Positions 33,481 through 41,378 are shown, counted from the stretch's first letter. The stretch is 64,000 nucleotides of DNA from Micromonospora rifamycinica (GCF_900090265.1 NZ_LT607752.1:248001-312000); one strand, 5' to 3'. The notes: generated by a model from the sequence alone, not told the origin. Program-made: numbers and translations.

Positions 33481-34416
33481 ATGGCGGAGCCGGATCAGGG
33501 GTACCGTCCGACGGCGGGCGGACAACGACCGGTCTTCGAGCCGGTGATCGAGGTGACCGGTGATCCGGTCGACGTCGAGGTGACCGGTGATCCGGCGAGC
33601 GACCGGCCGCCCCGATCGCCGTGGCCCCGCGGGGCGCGCTGGCTGGCCGCCGCCGCGGCGCTGGTGGTCGCGCTCGGCGCGATCGCGGTGGTGGTGACCA
33701 TGGCGAACCCGGACCGGCTGGGGGTGGTCTTCTCCGGGGGGAGCGACGCACCGCCGGTGACGGTGGGCGGCGGACCCGGTGGTGCCGGGGCAGCCGAAAC
33801 CGCAGCCGGGCGGGCCGCGACCGCGCCGGTCGGCGGGTTACGCCGGGCGACCTTCGAGCTGATGGACGGGGTGACCTCGTTCCGGCTGCGCGTCGACGAC
33901 CTCGGTGCCGACCTGTACCGGATCAGCAGCCCGGCCGACGCGGGCCTGACCCCCCGGCCCGAGGTGTCCGGTGACCGGGTGCAACTGCGGGTCACCCGGC
34001 GGGACGAGCCCGGCCGGGGTGTCGTCGACGTGGTGCTCAACTCGCGGCTGACCTGGCGGCTACGGCTGATCGGCGGGGTCAGCGACCATGTCCTCGACCT
34101 GTCCGCGGCCCGGCTGTCCGGGGTGGAGCTGATCGGCGGGGCGGCCCGGATCGACCTGCGGTTGCCGCCGACGAAGGGCACCCGCACCGTACGGATGACC
34201 GGGGGCGTCAACCAGTTCGTGGTCCGGGCGCCGGACGGCCCGCCGGTCCGGATCCGGGCCAGCGCCGGCGCCGGCAGCGTGGTCTGGTACGGCGACCGGC
34301 GGGACGGGCTGGCCCGGGGGGCCACCGTCGGATCGGCGGACTGGGACCGGTCGCCCGATCGGCTCTACCTCGACCTCGTGGCCGGAGCCAACGCGGTCAC
34401 CGTCGTCGAGGACTGA
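33481..34416 (+). CDS. Membrane-anchored protein of unknown function
   Basis: A 311-residue protein not recognised. Residues 1-50 are hydrophilic with a duplicated VTGDPVD/VTGDPAS segment; a single transmembrane helix (WLAAAAALVVALGAIAVVVTM) follows; residues 75-110 are a Gly/Ala-rich linker. The remaining ~200 residues read as beta-strand repeats with alternating hydrophobics (FRLRVDDLGADLYRIS, RLIGGVSDHVLDLSAARLSGVELIGGAARIDLRLP), similar to surface 'adhesin-like' beta-helices. The ATG at 33481 follows AGGGGAGGC. Likely displayed outside the membrane. Confidence 0.7.
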   Translation: MAEPDQGYRPTAGGQRPVFEPVIEVTGDPVDVEVTGDPASDRPPRSPWPRGARWLAAAAALVVALGAIAVVVTMANPDRLGVVFSGGSDAPPVTVGGGPGGAGAAETAAGRAATAPVGGLRRATFELMDGVTSFRLRVDDLGADLYRISSPADAGLTPRPEVSGDRVQLRVTRRDEPGRGVVDVVLNSRLTWRLRLIGGVSDHVLDLSAARLSGVELIGGAARIDLRLPPTKGTRTVRMTGGVNQFVVRAPDGPPVRIRASAGAGSVVWYGDRRDGLARGATVGSADWDRSPDRLYLDLVAGANAVTVVED

Positions 34417-34447
34417 GGTGCCGTGGCGGGGGCGGGCATAGAGTCGG

Positions 34448-35422
34448 GTGGTGGACCGTACCGAATCGTTGCCGGCGCAGACCCGACCACCCGGCGTCGT
34501 CCCCGAAGACCCGGGCAGCGTGCTGCTGCCCGGCCACGACGTGCCACTGGGGCGCTACACCACGGTGCGCCGGCTGCTGCCGCAACGGGTGCGCCGGATG
34601 GTCGGGGCGTGGTGCTTCGTGGACCACTTCGGCCCGGACGACGTCGCGCAGCGGCCGGGGATGGAGGTGCCGCCGCATCCGCACACCGGCCTGCAGACGG
34701 TGACCTGGCTGCTCGACGGCGAGATCGTGCACCGGGACAGTCTCGGCAACGTCCAGCCGATCCGGCCCGGCCAGCTCAACGTGATGACCTCCGGGCACGG
34801 CATCGCCCACTCCGAACGCTCGCCCGCCGCCCGTCCGCCGGTGATGCACGGCGTACAACTGTGGGTGGCGCTGCCCGACCCGGCGCGGGCCGGCGCGGCC
34901 GACTTCGCCCACCACGCCGACCTGCCCCGGTGGCGCGACGGCGACTGGGACCACACCCTGCTCGTCGGTGAGCTGGCCGGTGAGCGGTCCCCGGCGGTGG
35001 TGCACACCCCGCTGCTCGGCGCGCAGCTGGAGGCGCGCGGCCCGGCGCCGGCGACGCTGCGCCTACGGTCCGGTTTCGAGTACGCCCTGTTGGCGATGTC
35101 CGGCCAGGCCCGGGTGGACGGGCTGACCCTGGAGCCCGGTGCGCTGCTCTACCTGGGGACGGGGCGGGACCGGCTGGCCGTGGCCGCCGACCCGGGCAGC
35201 CGGCTGATGCTGCTCGGCGGCGAGCCGTTCGACGAGCCCCTCGTCATGTGGTGGAACTTCGTCGGCCGCTCGCACGAGGAGGTGGCCACCGCCCGGGAGG
35301 ACTGGATGGCCGGCCGTCGCTTCGGCCCGGTCACCGACGACGCGGCCCCGCCGCTGCCCGCCCCGGAGATGCCCGGCGTCCGGCTGAAGGCCCGGGACCG
35401 GCGGGGTGACCTGCACGGCTGA
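34448..35422 (+). CDS. Pirin family protein
   Basis: A 324-residue bicupin of the pirin family. The metal-binding block MEVPPHPHTGLQTVTWLLDGEIVHRDSLG (His residues near 77 and 79) and SGHGIAHSE (near 122) supply three His and one Glu ligands for Fe. Bacterial pirins act as quercetin dioxygenases or metabolic regulators; which applies is unknown. The C-terminal DEPLVMWWNFVGRSHEEV matches the family. GTG codons at 34448 and 34451 are both possible starts. Confidence 0.9.
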   Translation: MVDRTESLPAQTRPPGVVPEDPGSVLLPGHDVPLGRYTTVRRLLPQRVRRMVGAWCFVDHFGPDDVAQRPGMEVPPHPHTGLQTVTWLLDGEIVHRDSLGNVQPIRPGQLNVMTSGHGIAHSERSPAARPPVMHGVQLWVALPDPARAGAADFAHHADLPRWRDGDWDHTLLVGELAGERSPAVVHTPLLGAQLEARGPAPATLRLRSGFEYALLAMSGQARVDGLTLEPGALLYLGTGRDRLAVAADPGSRLMLLGGEPFDEPLVMWWNFVGRSHEEVATAREDWMAGRRFGPVTDDAAPPLPAPEMPGVRLKARDRRGDLHG

Positions 35423-35600
35423 GCCGGTGACCGGGGTGGTGTGCTCGCCCACAGTATTGCCGGAAATCAGCCGTACGGATGATGGCGTGTCATATGCTGA
35501 TCGTGGCAGCGATGCCCACCCGGTTCGGGTGGCCACCCGGCAGCTGGCCGGTGAACAGGCACGCGTGCGCCCCAGGTCGCGGTTCGCGACCCGGGGCGCC
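35423..35600. other. Gap with promoter-like box and strong hairpin
   Basis: Between convergent pirin and DUF2795 genes. Bases 35450-35510 are AT-richer, with TATGCT at 35493-35498. A hairpin from CCACCC/GGGTGG near 35515-35533 follows, and then the strong terminator hairpin 35567-35599. The layout fits either a bidirectional terminator region or a short (~100 nt) RNA gene. Confidence 0.4.
35567..35599. terminator. Strong nested hairpin
   Basis: GCGCCCC-A-GGTCGCG (35567-35581) pairs with 35585-35599 around a 3-nt loop GTT, with a single A/C mismatch. CGCCTTT follows. It is positioned to end the pirin transcript or the putative small RNA. Confidence 0.7.
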
Positions 35601-35604
35601 CGCC

Positions 35605-35850
35605 TTTCCGCCCCCGCCGCCCCTCTCACCCACCCTCCCGCGCGCTCCCACCCCACCCCACCCCACCCCGCCGCCCGCTCCCGCCCGCCCGCCCGCATGA
35701 CCCCGTTGATCAAGAGGTTTGCGTCATCCCGCCGCACGCCAGCTGACGCAAACCTCTTGATCAACCAGCCGGGTCCATGGCCGCGACTCCTCGGGTCGGG
35801 CGGCGGGCGTGTACGGGGGAGGGGGAGAGTCGGGTCGGTGGGGTGGTCAG
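35605..35850. repeat. Composite intergenic palindrome element, copy 2
   Basis: A C-rich tract (about 35605-35704, including repeated CCCCACCCCA) precedes a perfect 22-bp inverted repeat (35705-35726 with 35744-35765; 17-nt loop). The arm begins GTTGATCAAGAGGTTTGCGT. A G-rich tract (about 35795-35850, with GGGGGAGGGGG) follows. Same architecture and orientation as copies 1 and 3. It abuts the 3' end of the DUF2795 gene. Confidence 0.85.
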
Positions 35851-36119
35851 ATGCTGCGGAGGTGTTGGGCCAATCGCCGGGGGTGTCTGGTTTCCGCCGG
35901 GCGTGTGCGTCGGGCCGTGCTGATCTCCGGGGCGGCCTCGACGGCGGCGGAGCGGGCCACCTGGGCGTCGTCGGCGTAGTCCACCGGCGGCAGCGCCCGC
36001 AACGCCTGTAGCACCTCCGGCGGTGCGCCCAAGCGCTCCGCCTGGCGTACCACGGCGTCCTTCTCCGCCGGGTAGTCCAGGCCGGACAGGTACCGCAGGA
36101 CTGGGGTCCGACTGGCCAT
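35847..36119 (-). CDS. DUF2795 domain protein
   Basis: A 90-residue protein with the DUF2795 core YLSGLDYPAEKDAVVRQAERLGAPPEVLQALRALPPVDYADDAQVARS, predicted helical, followed by a basic tail. The family is common in actinomycetes; the function is unknown, although the layout resembles small DNA- or partner-binding proteins. The ATG follows GAGGAGG. Divergent from the DUF2267 gene across a 503-bp repeat-rich gap. Confidence 0.85.
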   Translation of the reverse strand: MASRTPVLRYLSGLDYPAEKDAVVRQAERLGAPPEVLQALRALPPVDYADDAQVARSAAVEAAPEISTARRTRPAETRHPRRLAQHLRSI

Positions 36120-36543
36120 CGGGTGAGCCTCCTCGCTCCTGGGGCGTCGCGATCAGCGCCGCCTCGGTTGTCGTGACCGAGCGCCGCCGTGGTTGTCGTG
36201 ACCAGCGCTGTCCCGGTCGTGGTGATCGGGGGTGGCCCGGGGCTCCGTGATCGAGCGCCGCCTCCGGTCGTGGTGAGCGGAGGGCCGCCCTGGTCGTGAC
36301 CGAGCGCCAGCTCGGTCGCCCGTGATCGGGTCGGTGCGATCGAGTGGCGTGGTCGGCGGCGGTTACCCGCCCGGCGGTCGGTCACGCATCGTCGGCGGCG
36401 GGAAAACGCCACCGTCGGTCGGGTCGTTTCCGGACCGCGCCGGTCGTTCACCCACCACGTGTCGTTTCCGGGCCGCGTCGGCCGGTCGGCCACCGGAGTG
36501 TCGTTTCCGGGGCGCGTCGGTGGGTAACCGGCCGGCCTCAGCT
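36120..36543. repeat. Degenerate tandem repeats upstream of DUF2267 gene
   Basis: No gene recognised. Bases about 36150-36345 hold several degenerate copies of a ~30-bp unit built on GTCGTGACCGAGCGCCG; bases about 36420-36525 hold three copies of GTCGTTTCCGG followed by a CGCGTCGG-like end. The stretch is unusual in having recurrent TTTCC in otherwise GC-only DNA. Promoters for both flanking genes must lie here. Confidence 0.55.
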
Positions 36544-36598
36544 CGGCCGGTGTGCCCCACCGGCCGGCCCCAGCTCGACCGGTGGGGCACACCGGCCG
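36544..36598. promoter_or_regulatory. Perfect 20-bp hairpin before DUF2267 start
   Basis: The 20-bp arm 36544-36563 (CGGCCGGTGTGCCCCACCGG) is the exact complement of 36579-36598, with a 15-nt loop, ending 24 nt before the ATG and just before the AAGGGA ribosome binding site. It could be a leader hairpin or an operator. Confidence 0.6.
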
Positions 36599-36622
36599 GC
36601 CCCAGCTCGAAGGGAGCCCGCG

Positions 36623-37036
36623 ATGGACTACGACACCTTCGTCGACCAGGTGGCCCGGCGGACCCGTACCGGTCCGGAGCGGGCCGTGGCGTTGGCCCAC
36701 GCGACCCTGGCGACCCTCGCCGATCGGCTGACCGGCGGCGACGTGCTCGATCTGGCGACGCAGCTACCGGCGCCGCTGCGGCTGGCCCTGCGGCCGGGTC
36801 CTGGTAACGAGGCGGCCGAACGGTTCGGTGCCGCCGAGTTCGTCGCCCGGGTGGCGGGCCGGGGGGACCTGACCGAGCCGGCCGCCCGGGAGGCGGTGCG
36901 CGCGGTCCTCGCCACGGTCCGCGAGGCGGTCAGCGGCGGTGAGTTCGACGATCTGGTGACCCGGCTCCCGCGTGACTACCGGGATCTGGTGGAGCCGGCG
37001 CTCACCCCGGGCGGCACCATGTCGCGTCGCGCCTGA
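36623..37036 (+). CDS. DUF2267 domain protein
   Basis: A 137-residue DUF2267 protein: two similar helical halves, DTFVDQVARRTRTGPERAVALAHATLATLADRLTGGDVLDLATQLPAPLR and FVARVAGRGDLTEPAAREAVRAVLATVREAVSGGEFDDLVTRLPRDYRDL, each ending in the family's L-P-x-x-(Y/L)-(R/L) segment. The family's molecular role is unknown, but members are frequent in stress and gas-vesicle-like contexts. The ATG follows AAGGGA and a strong hairpin. Confidence 0.88.
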   Translation: MDYDTFVDQVARRTRTGPERAVALAHATLATLADRLTGGDVLDLATQLPAPLRLALRPGPGNEAAERFGAAEFVARVAGRGDLTEPAAREAVRAVLATVREAVSGGEFDDLVTRLPRDYRDLVEPALTPGGTMSRRA

Positions 37037-37222
37037 CCCACCCCGCGCCGACCGCGCCGTCGTGACCGACCAACGGGCTCCCCGCGCCGTCGCGCGCCGG
37101 ACCCGCCGGGTATCCCGCGCCGCGCGCCCGGCCTGCCCGGTGACCCGGCGGCCGGGTGGGGCCGGGATGCCCGACACAGCCGTTGATCAGGGCAACCATG
37201 TCGTGAAGTCGGGTGCCCTGAC

Positions 37223-37252
37223 TTGGCGGGTGCTCCCGACCTGGCCTAACCT
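37223..37252 (+). promoter_or_regulatory. Likely promoter of the terC riboswitch transcript
   Basis: TTGGCG (37223-37228) and TAACCT (37247-37252) are spaced by 18 nt. The predicted start near 37259 falls immediately before the riboswitch aptamer, which supports the assignment. Confidence 0.45.
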
Positions 37253-37260
37253 GGACCGCA

Positions 37261-37388
37261 CGAGGGGAGTACTTCCCACGAACCATTCCGGTCAGTACGG
37301 CGGGCCCCGGGTCCGCCTCGGGTGGTTGCCCACGGCGGATCGTGGGTGAAGGAGACCTCGAACATGGCACGGTGTTCGAGGAGGCTCC
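37261..37388 (+). promoter_or_regulatory. yybP-ykoY manganese riboswitch controlling terC
   Basis: The aptamer has the two hallmark sequences of the family: GGGGAGTA (37264-37271) directly after the 5' strand of P1, and GAGACC (37352-37357) directly before the 3' strand. P1 is CGAGG (37261-37265) with CCTCG (37356-37360); P2 is CCCACGA (37275-37281) with TCGTGGG (37340-37346). Downstream, CCTCGAACA (37356-37364) can pair exactly with TGTTCGAGG (37373-37381), which covers most of the ribosome binding site GAGGAGG (37378-37384). The two foldings exclude each other, so metal binding should free the site and turn translation of terC on. Confidence 0.85.
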
Positions 37389-38408
37389 ATGACCGATCTG
37401 TCATATCTTGCTGCCGGTGAGTTGTCCTCGGTGGGTACCCCGACCCTCTGGGCGGTCACCATCGTCGGGGTGCTCGCGCTGCTGGTCCTCGACTTCCTGG
37501 TCACCCGGCGGCCGCACGAGGTGTCGATCAGGGAGGCGCTCGGCTGGTCGGCGTTCTACATCGCGCTGCCGTTGGCGTTCGGCGGCTGGGTCTGGTCCCG
37601 GTACGGCTCCCAGCAGGGCGTCGAATACCTGACCGGCTACCTGGTCGAGAAGTCGCTCTCCGTCGACAACCTCTTCGTGTTCATGCTCCTGCTGGCCGCC
37701 TTCGCGGTGCCCGCGGTGCTCGCCCAGCGGGTGCTGCTCTACGGCATCGCCGGCGCGCTGGTGCTGCGCGCGGTCTTCATCGCCATCGGGGCGGCGGCGT
37801 TGCAGACCCTCGACTTCGCCTTCCTGCTCTTCGCCGTCATCCTGATCGCCACCGCGGTCAAGCTGCTACGCGACGCCCTCTCCGGGCACGAGCAGGAGAT
37901 CGACATCAACAAGATGCGGTCGGTACGGCTGCTGCGCCGGTTCATGCCGGTGGTCGACGAGTACCACGGCACCCGGATGACGGTCCGCCAGCAGGGCCGG
38001 CGGGCGCTGACCCCGTTCGCGCTGGTGGTAGTCGCAGTGCTCGCCACCGACATCGTCTTCGCGGTCGACTCGGTGCCCGCCGTCTACGGCATCACCGAGG
38101 ACCCGTACCTGGTCTTCGCCACCAACGCGTTCGCGCTGCTCGGGCTGCGGGCGTTGTACTTCGTGCTGCACGCCGCGCTGAGCCGCCTGGTGCACCTCAG
38201 CTACGGCCTGGCGATCATCCTGGCCTTCATCGGCGTCAAGCTCGGCCTGCACTGGGCGCACGGGATCTGGCCGGGCGTGCCGGAGATCCCGACCCTGGCC
38301 TCGCTCGGTGTGATCATCGGTGTCCTGGTGGTGGTCACCCTCACCAGCCTGCGGGCCACCCGCGACCGGGAGCCCGGCGACGCCGAGGTGGTCACCGAGA
38401 AGCACTGA
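37389..38408 (+). CDS. TerC-family membrane transporter (probable Mn2+ exporter)
   Basis: A 339-residue integral-membrane protein with about nine helices. VEKSLSVDNLFVFMLLLAAF (near residue 86) and ATDIVFAVDSVPAVYGIT (near residue 218) are the two inverted TerC/Alx signature repeats with conserved acidic and Asn residues in the membrane that bind metal. The family (TerC, Alx, YkoY) exports manganese, in some cases feeding secreted metalloproteins. A manganese riboswitch in the leader agrees with this. GAGGAGG lies four nt upstream of the ATG. Confidence 0.93.
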   Translation: MTDLSYLAAGELSSVGTPTLWAVTIVGVLALLVLDFLVTRRPHEVSIREALGWSAFYIALPLAFGGWVWSRYGSQQGVEYLTGYLVEKSLSVDNLFVFMLLLAAFAVPAVLAQRVLLYGIAGALVLRAVFIAIGAAALQTLDFAFLLFAVILIATAVKLLRDALSGHEQEIDINKMRSVRLLRRFMPVVDEYHGTRMTVRQQGRRALTPFALVVVAVLATDIVFAVDSVPAVYGITEDPYLVFATNAFALLGLRALYFVLHAALSRLVHLSYGLAIILAFIGVKLGLHWAHGIWPGVPEIPTLASLGVIIGVLVVVTLTSLRATRDREPGDAEVVTEKH

Positions 38409-38509
38409 CGGTACGCGCCCGGCGGCGGTCCGCGAGCAGACCGCCGCCGGGGCCGGCCCGGTCCGCCGGAACCCTCCCGCCCACGCCCGCCGGGTGGTAC
38501 GACTGACAG

Positions 38510-39109
38510 GTGGGAATCGTGTCACCGGGCTTCCAGGGCCGACGTCGGACGACCGACCCGGCCCTGCCGCCGGGGCAGTACCTGACCGAGGACTTCCCGG
38601 TCCTCTCCGCCGGACCGACCCCCCGGGTGCCCCTGGACCGGTGGGAGTTCGTCCTCGCCACCGAGACCGGCGACGAGTTCCGCTGGTCCTGGGCGGAGCT
38701 GATGGACCTGCCGCAGGAGACCCCGACGGTGGACATCCACTGCGTCACCCGATGGTCCAAGTTCGGCACCAGCTGGCAGGGCGTCTCGTTGGACGTGCTG
38801 CTCGACGGGGTGGACACCGCCGCCGACTACGCCCAGGCGCATTCGTACGGCGGCTACACCACCAACCTGCCGCTGGACGACCTGCGTGACGGCCAGGCCT
38901 GGCTGGTGCACGGCTACGACGGCGAGCCCCTGCCCGCCGAGCACGGTGGTCCGGCCCGGCTGCTGGTGCCGCACCTCTACTTCTGGAAGTCGGCCAAGTG
39001 GGTGCGCGGCCTGCGGCTGACCGTCGAGGACGAGCCCGGTTTCTGGGAGACCGCCGGCTACCACGACTACGGCGACCCGTGGCGCGAGCAGCGCTACCAG
39101 GGCGACTGA
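38510..39109 (+). CDS. Molybdopterin-dependent oxidoreductase (sulfite oxidase fold)
   Basis: A 199-residue single-domain SUOX-fold molybdoenzyme. VDIHCVTRWSKFGTSWQGVSLDVLL near residue 75 contains the Cys that ligates molybdenum, and HLYFWKSAKWVRGLRL near residue 160 is the family's pterin-contact segment. There is no Tat signal, so unlike MsrP/YedY it should be cytoplasmic. The next gene, an FAD reductase starting one nt after its stop, is the likely electron partner. The GTG at 38510 is used; a second GTG three codons later is possible. Substrate unknown. Confidence 0.88.
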   Translation: MGIVSPGFQGRRRTTDPALPPGQYLTEDFPVLSAGPTPRVPLDRWEFVLATETGDEFRWSWAELMDLPQETPTVDIHCVTRWSKFGTSWQGVSLDVLLDGVDTAADYAQAHSYGGYTTNLPLDDLRDGQAWLVHGYDGEPLPAEHGGPARLLVPHLYFWKSAKWVRGLRLTVEDEPGFWETAGYHDYGDPWREQRYQGD

Positions 39110-39110
39110 G

Positions 39111-39872
39111 GTGGCCGCAGCCGCCACGGGCGGCCGGGTGGCGACGCCGCTGGGCTGGCGGGTGGCCCGGCTGGTGGAGCGCCGGGTCGAGACGGCCACC
39201 GCCCAGACCCTCATCCTGTCGGTGCCCGGCTGGCCGGGGCACCTGCCGGGGCAGCACGTCGACGTCCGGCTCACCGCCCCCGACGGTTACCAGGCGGCCC
39301 GGTCGTACTCGCTGGCCGGGCCGGCCGACGGCGACCGGGTCGCGCTGACGGTGCAGCGGGTGCCGGACGGCGAGGTGTCCCCGTACCTGACCGACGCCTG
39401 GGCCGAGGGCGATCCGGTGGAGGTGCGCGGTCCGGTCGGCGGCTGGTTCGTCTGGCGGCCCGAGCAGACCGCGCCGGTGCTGCTGGTCGCCGGGGGATCC
39501 GGGGTGGTGCCGCTGATGGCGATGGTGCGGTCCCGCCGGGCCGCCGGCAACCGGGCGCCGTTCCGGCTGATCTATTCGGTCCGGACGCCGGCGGACGTCA
39601 TCTACGCCGACGAGCTGCGGACCCGCAACCGCGACGACCCGGGCCTGGACGTGACCTACGTCTACACCCGGCAGGCTCCCGACGGGTGGCGGGGCGAGCC
39701 GCACCGGATCGGCCTGGCCGACGTGAACACCCACGGTTGGCCGGCGGAGCTGGAACCGCTCTGCTACGTCTGTGGGCCGACCGGTTTCGTGGAGACCGTC
39801 GCGGACCTGTTGGTGGGGTTGGGCCACCAGACCCGACGGGTACGGACCGAGCGGTTCGGACCGACCGGCTGA
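39111..39872 (+). CDS. Ferredoxin-NADP reductase-like flavoprotein
   Basis: A 253-residue FNR-type reductase with an FAD domain (RSYSLAGPADGDRVALTVQRVPDGEVSPYL, near residue 63, with the RxYS motif) and an NAD(P) domain (VLLVAGGSGVVPLMAMV near 125 and CYVCGPTGFVETVADLL near 220). There is no iron-sulfur domain. Encoded one nt after the molybdoenzyme gene and 16 nt before the DUF6510 gene, it probably passes electrons from NAD(P)H to the molybdoenzyme. The GTG start is dictated by the tight coupling. Confidence 0.92.
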   Translation: MAAAATGGRVATPLGWRVARLVERRVETATAQTLILSVPGWPGHLPGQHVDVRLTAPDGYQAARSYSLAGPADGDRVALTVQRVPDGEVSPYLTDAWAEGDPVEVRGPVGGWFVWRPEQTAPVLLVAGGSGVVPLMAMVRSRRAAGNRAPFRLIYSVRTPADVIYADELRTRNRDDPGLDVTYVYTRQAPDGWRGEPHRIGLADVNTHGWPAELEPLCYVCGPTGFVETVADLLVGLGHQTRRVRTERFGPTG

Positions 39873-39888
39873 GCGGCGAGGAGAACCC

Positions 39889-40182
39889 ATGACCGAGATG
39901 TCCTACCTGGACGGCAACATGCTCGACGGGCCGCTGCGCGAGCTGTTCGCGGTGGACCTGAGCGCGGCGACCGGGCGGTGCGCGTCGTGCGGCGCGACCG
40001 GCCCGATGGCCGACCTGCACGTCTACGCCCACGCCCCCGGCCTGGTGGGGCGCTGCCCGTCCTGCACCGAGGTGATGGTGCGGCTGGTCCGCGCCCCCGA
40101 CCGGGCCTGGCTGGACCTGCGCGGCGTCACCTACCTCCAGGTGCCGCTGCCCACCGCGCAGCCCTTCCCCCGCCCCGTCTGA
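39889..40182 (+). CDS. DUF6510 zinc-ribbon-like protein
   Basis: A 97-residue protein with two CxxC pairs (RCASCGA at residue 28-34 and RCPSCTE near 57) forming a zinc ribbon or rubredoxin-like knuckle, plus a hydrophobic C-terminus. The family is consistently encoded with SUOX-type molybdoenzymes and FNR-like reductases; a role as small electron carrier or assembly factor is an inference. The ATG follows GCGAGGAG, a strong site. Last gene of the three-gene operon. Confidence 0.85.
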   Translation: MTEMSYLDGNMLDGPLRELFAVDLSAATGRCASCGATGPMADLHVYAHAPGLVGRCPSCTEVMVRLVRAPDRAWLDLRGVTYLQVPLPTAQPFPRPV

Positions 40183-40222
40183 TCGACGCCCGCCGGGCTG
40201 ACCGGCGGGCGTCGACACCGGT

Positions 40223-41308
40223 TCAGATCCGGGAGGTGAAGGCGACCAGCACCTGGTAGGGGGCGGGGGTGCCGGTGTTGTCGAAGCAGATCACGTCCAC
40301 CGGGGCGTCCACCGCGTACGACCAGGGTTGGGTCAGGTTGCAGTAGTTCGGTCCGGGGCCCTGCGCGGTGACCTGGGCGTGCGTCTCCTTCTGGCCCAGC
40401 TGTGGGAAGGTCACCAGGTAGCGGCCGGCGGGCGCGAGCGGCGCGATGGTGTTGACACCCACGCCGAGCGGCGAGTTGTCGTTGGTGGGGCCGCCCGCCG
40501 CGCTGGCCAGGTGACCGAAGAACGTCGGCGGGGCCAGCGACCCGATCACCGACCGCCTCCGGTGGTACGAGAGGGTGAAGTCGGTGTTCACCGGGGCGCC
40601 GGCCTGGTCGAAGCAGAACACGTAGACCAGCACGTCGGTGCCGGAGGCGCCCCACCGGGCGACCGTGCACCGGCGTGGGCCGGCGTTCGGCTGGACGGCG
40701 GTGGCCTGCACGTTGCCGGCCAGCACCCCGGCCAGTCCGACGCCGGGCAGCTTCACCGACCACTGCCCGACCCCCACCGGGGCCAGCGCGGCGGGGGCAC
40801 CGGTCGACACGTACGACTGGACCAGCCCGCTGACCCCGCCCTGGACGTAGGCGTGTGCGGTGCCGGCCGGCAGCACCCCGGAGCTGGCGGTCCACAGCAC
40901 GGTGAACCGGCTGTCGTCGCGGGTGCCGCCGGGGGCGAAGCACTGCACGTCGACGATCTCGTCGGTGCCCGACTGGAACCAGCGGACCACCGTGCAGTAG
41001 TGCCCGGCCCGGTCGACCGGGGTCACGTGCGGCACCCCGCGCGCACCGGCCCCGATCTGCGGGAACCGCACCTGGAACCGACCCGGGGCGAGCTTGATGC
41101 CGGTGGCCCAGGCAGCCGGGAAGGCGGTCTTCCAGGTTCCCCACTGCCGGCTGGTGTCCAGCACGGTCCAGCTGGTGACGGTGGGGTTGTCGACGTAGGC
41201 GAAGCCCCAGCGGTCCGCGGTGGCCGCTGCGGCGGGTGCGGTCGGCGCGAGCCCCACGGCCGCCAGCAGGGCGGCCAGTGTGACGGCGACGACACGACGA
41301 ACTCTCAT
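40223..41308 (-). CDS. Secreted three-repeat protein, unknown function
   Basis: A 361-residue exported protein with a signal peptide (MRVRRVVAVTLAALLAAVGLAPTAPAAA). The mature chain contains three divergent repeats of about 100 residues, each with a C-x17-C pair: CTVVRWFQSGTDEIVDVQC, CTVARWGASGTDVLVYVFC and CNLTQPWSYAVDAPVDVIC. Each pair is followed by a beta-rich stretch with an (F/Y)xxLW/SY pattern. GGAGGGACAG precedes the ATG. Predicted to be a cell-wall or secreted beta-sandwich protein stabilised by three disulfides; no family recognised. Confidence 0.8.
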   Translation of the reverse strand: MRVRRVVAVTLAALLAAVGLAPTAPAAAATADRWGFAYVDNPTVTSWTVLDTSRQWGTWKTAFPAAWATGIKLAPGRFQVRFPQIGAGARGVPHVTPVDRAGHYCTVVRWFQSGTDEIVDVQCFAPGGTRDDSRFTVLWTASSGVLPAGTAHAYVQGGVSGLVQSYVSTGAPAALAPVGVGQWSVKLPGVGLAGVLAGNVQATAVQPNAGPRRCTVARWGASGTDVLVYVFCFDQAGAPVNTDFTLSYHRRRSVIGSLAPPTFFGHLASAAGGPTNDNSPLGVGVNTIAPLAPAGRYLVTFPQLGQKETHAQVTAQGPGPNYCNLTQPWSYAVDAPVDVICFDNTGTPAPYQVLVAFTSRI

Positions 41309-41378
41309 CTGTCCCTCCGATCGGTGGTGGTCGAACAGGAACTCAGCGTGAGCGGAGGGCGTGCCGAAAGCAACGAAG

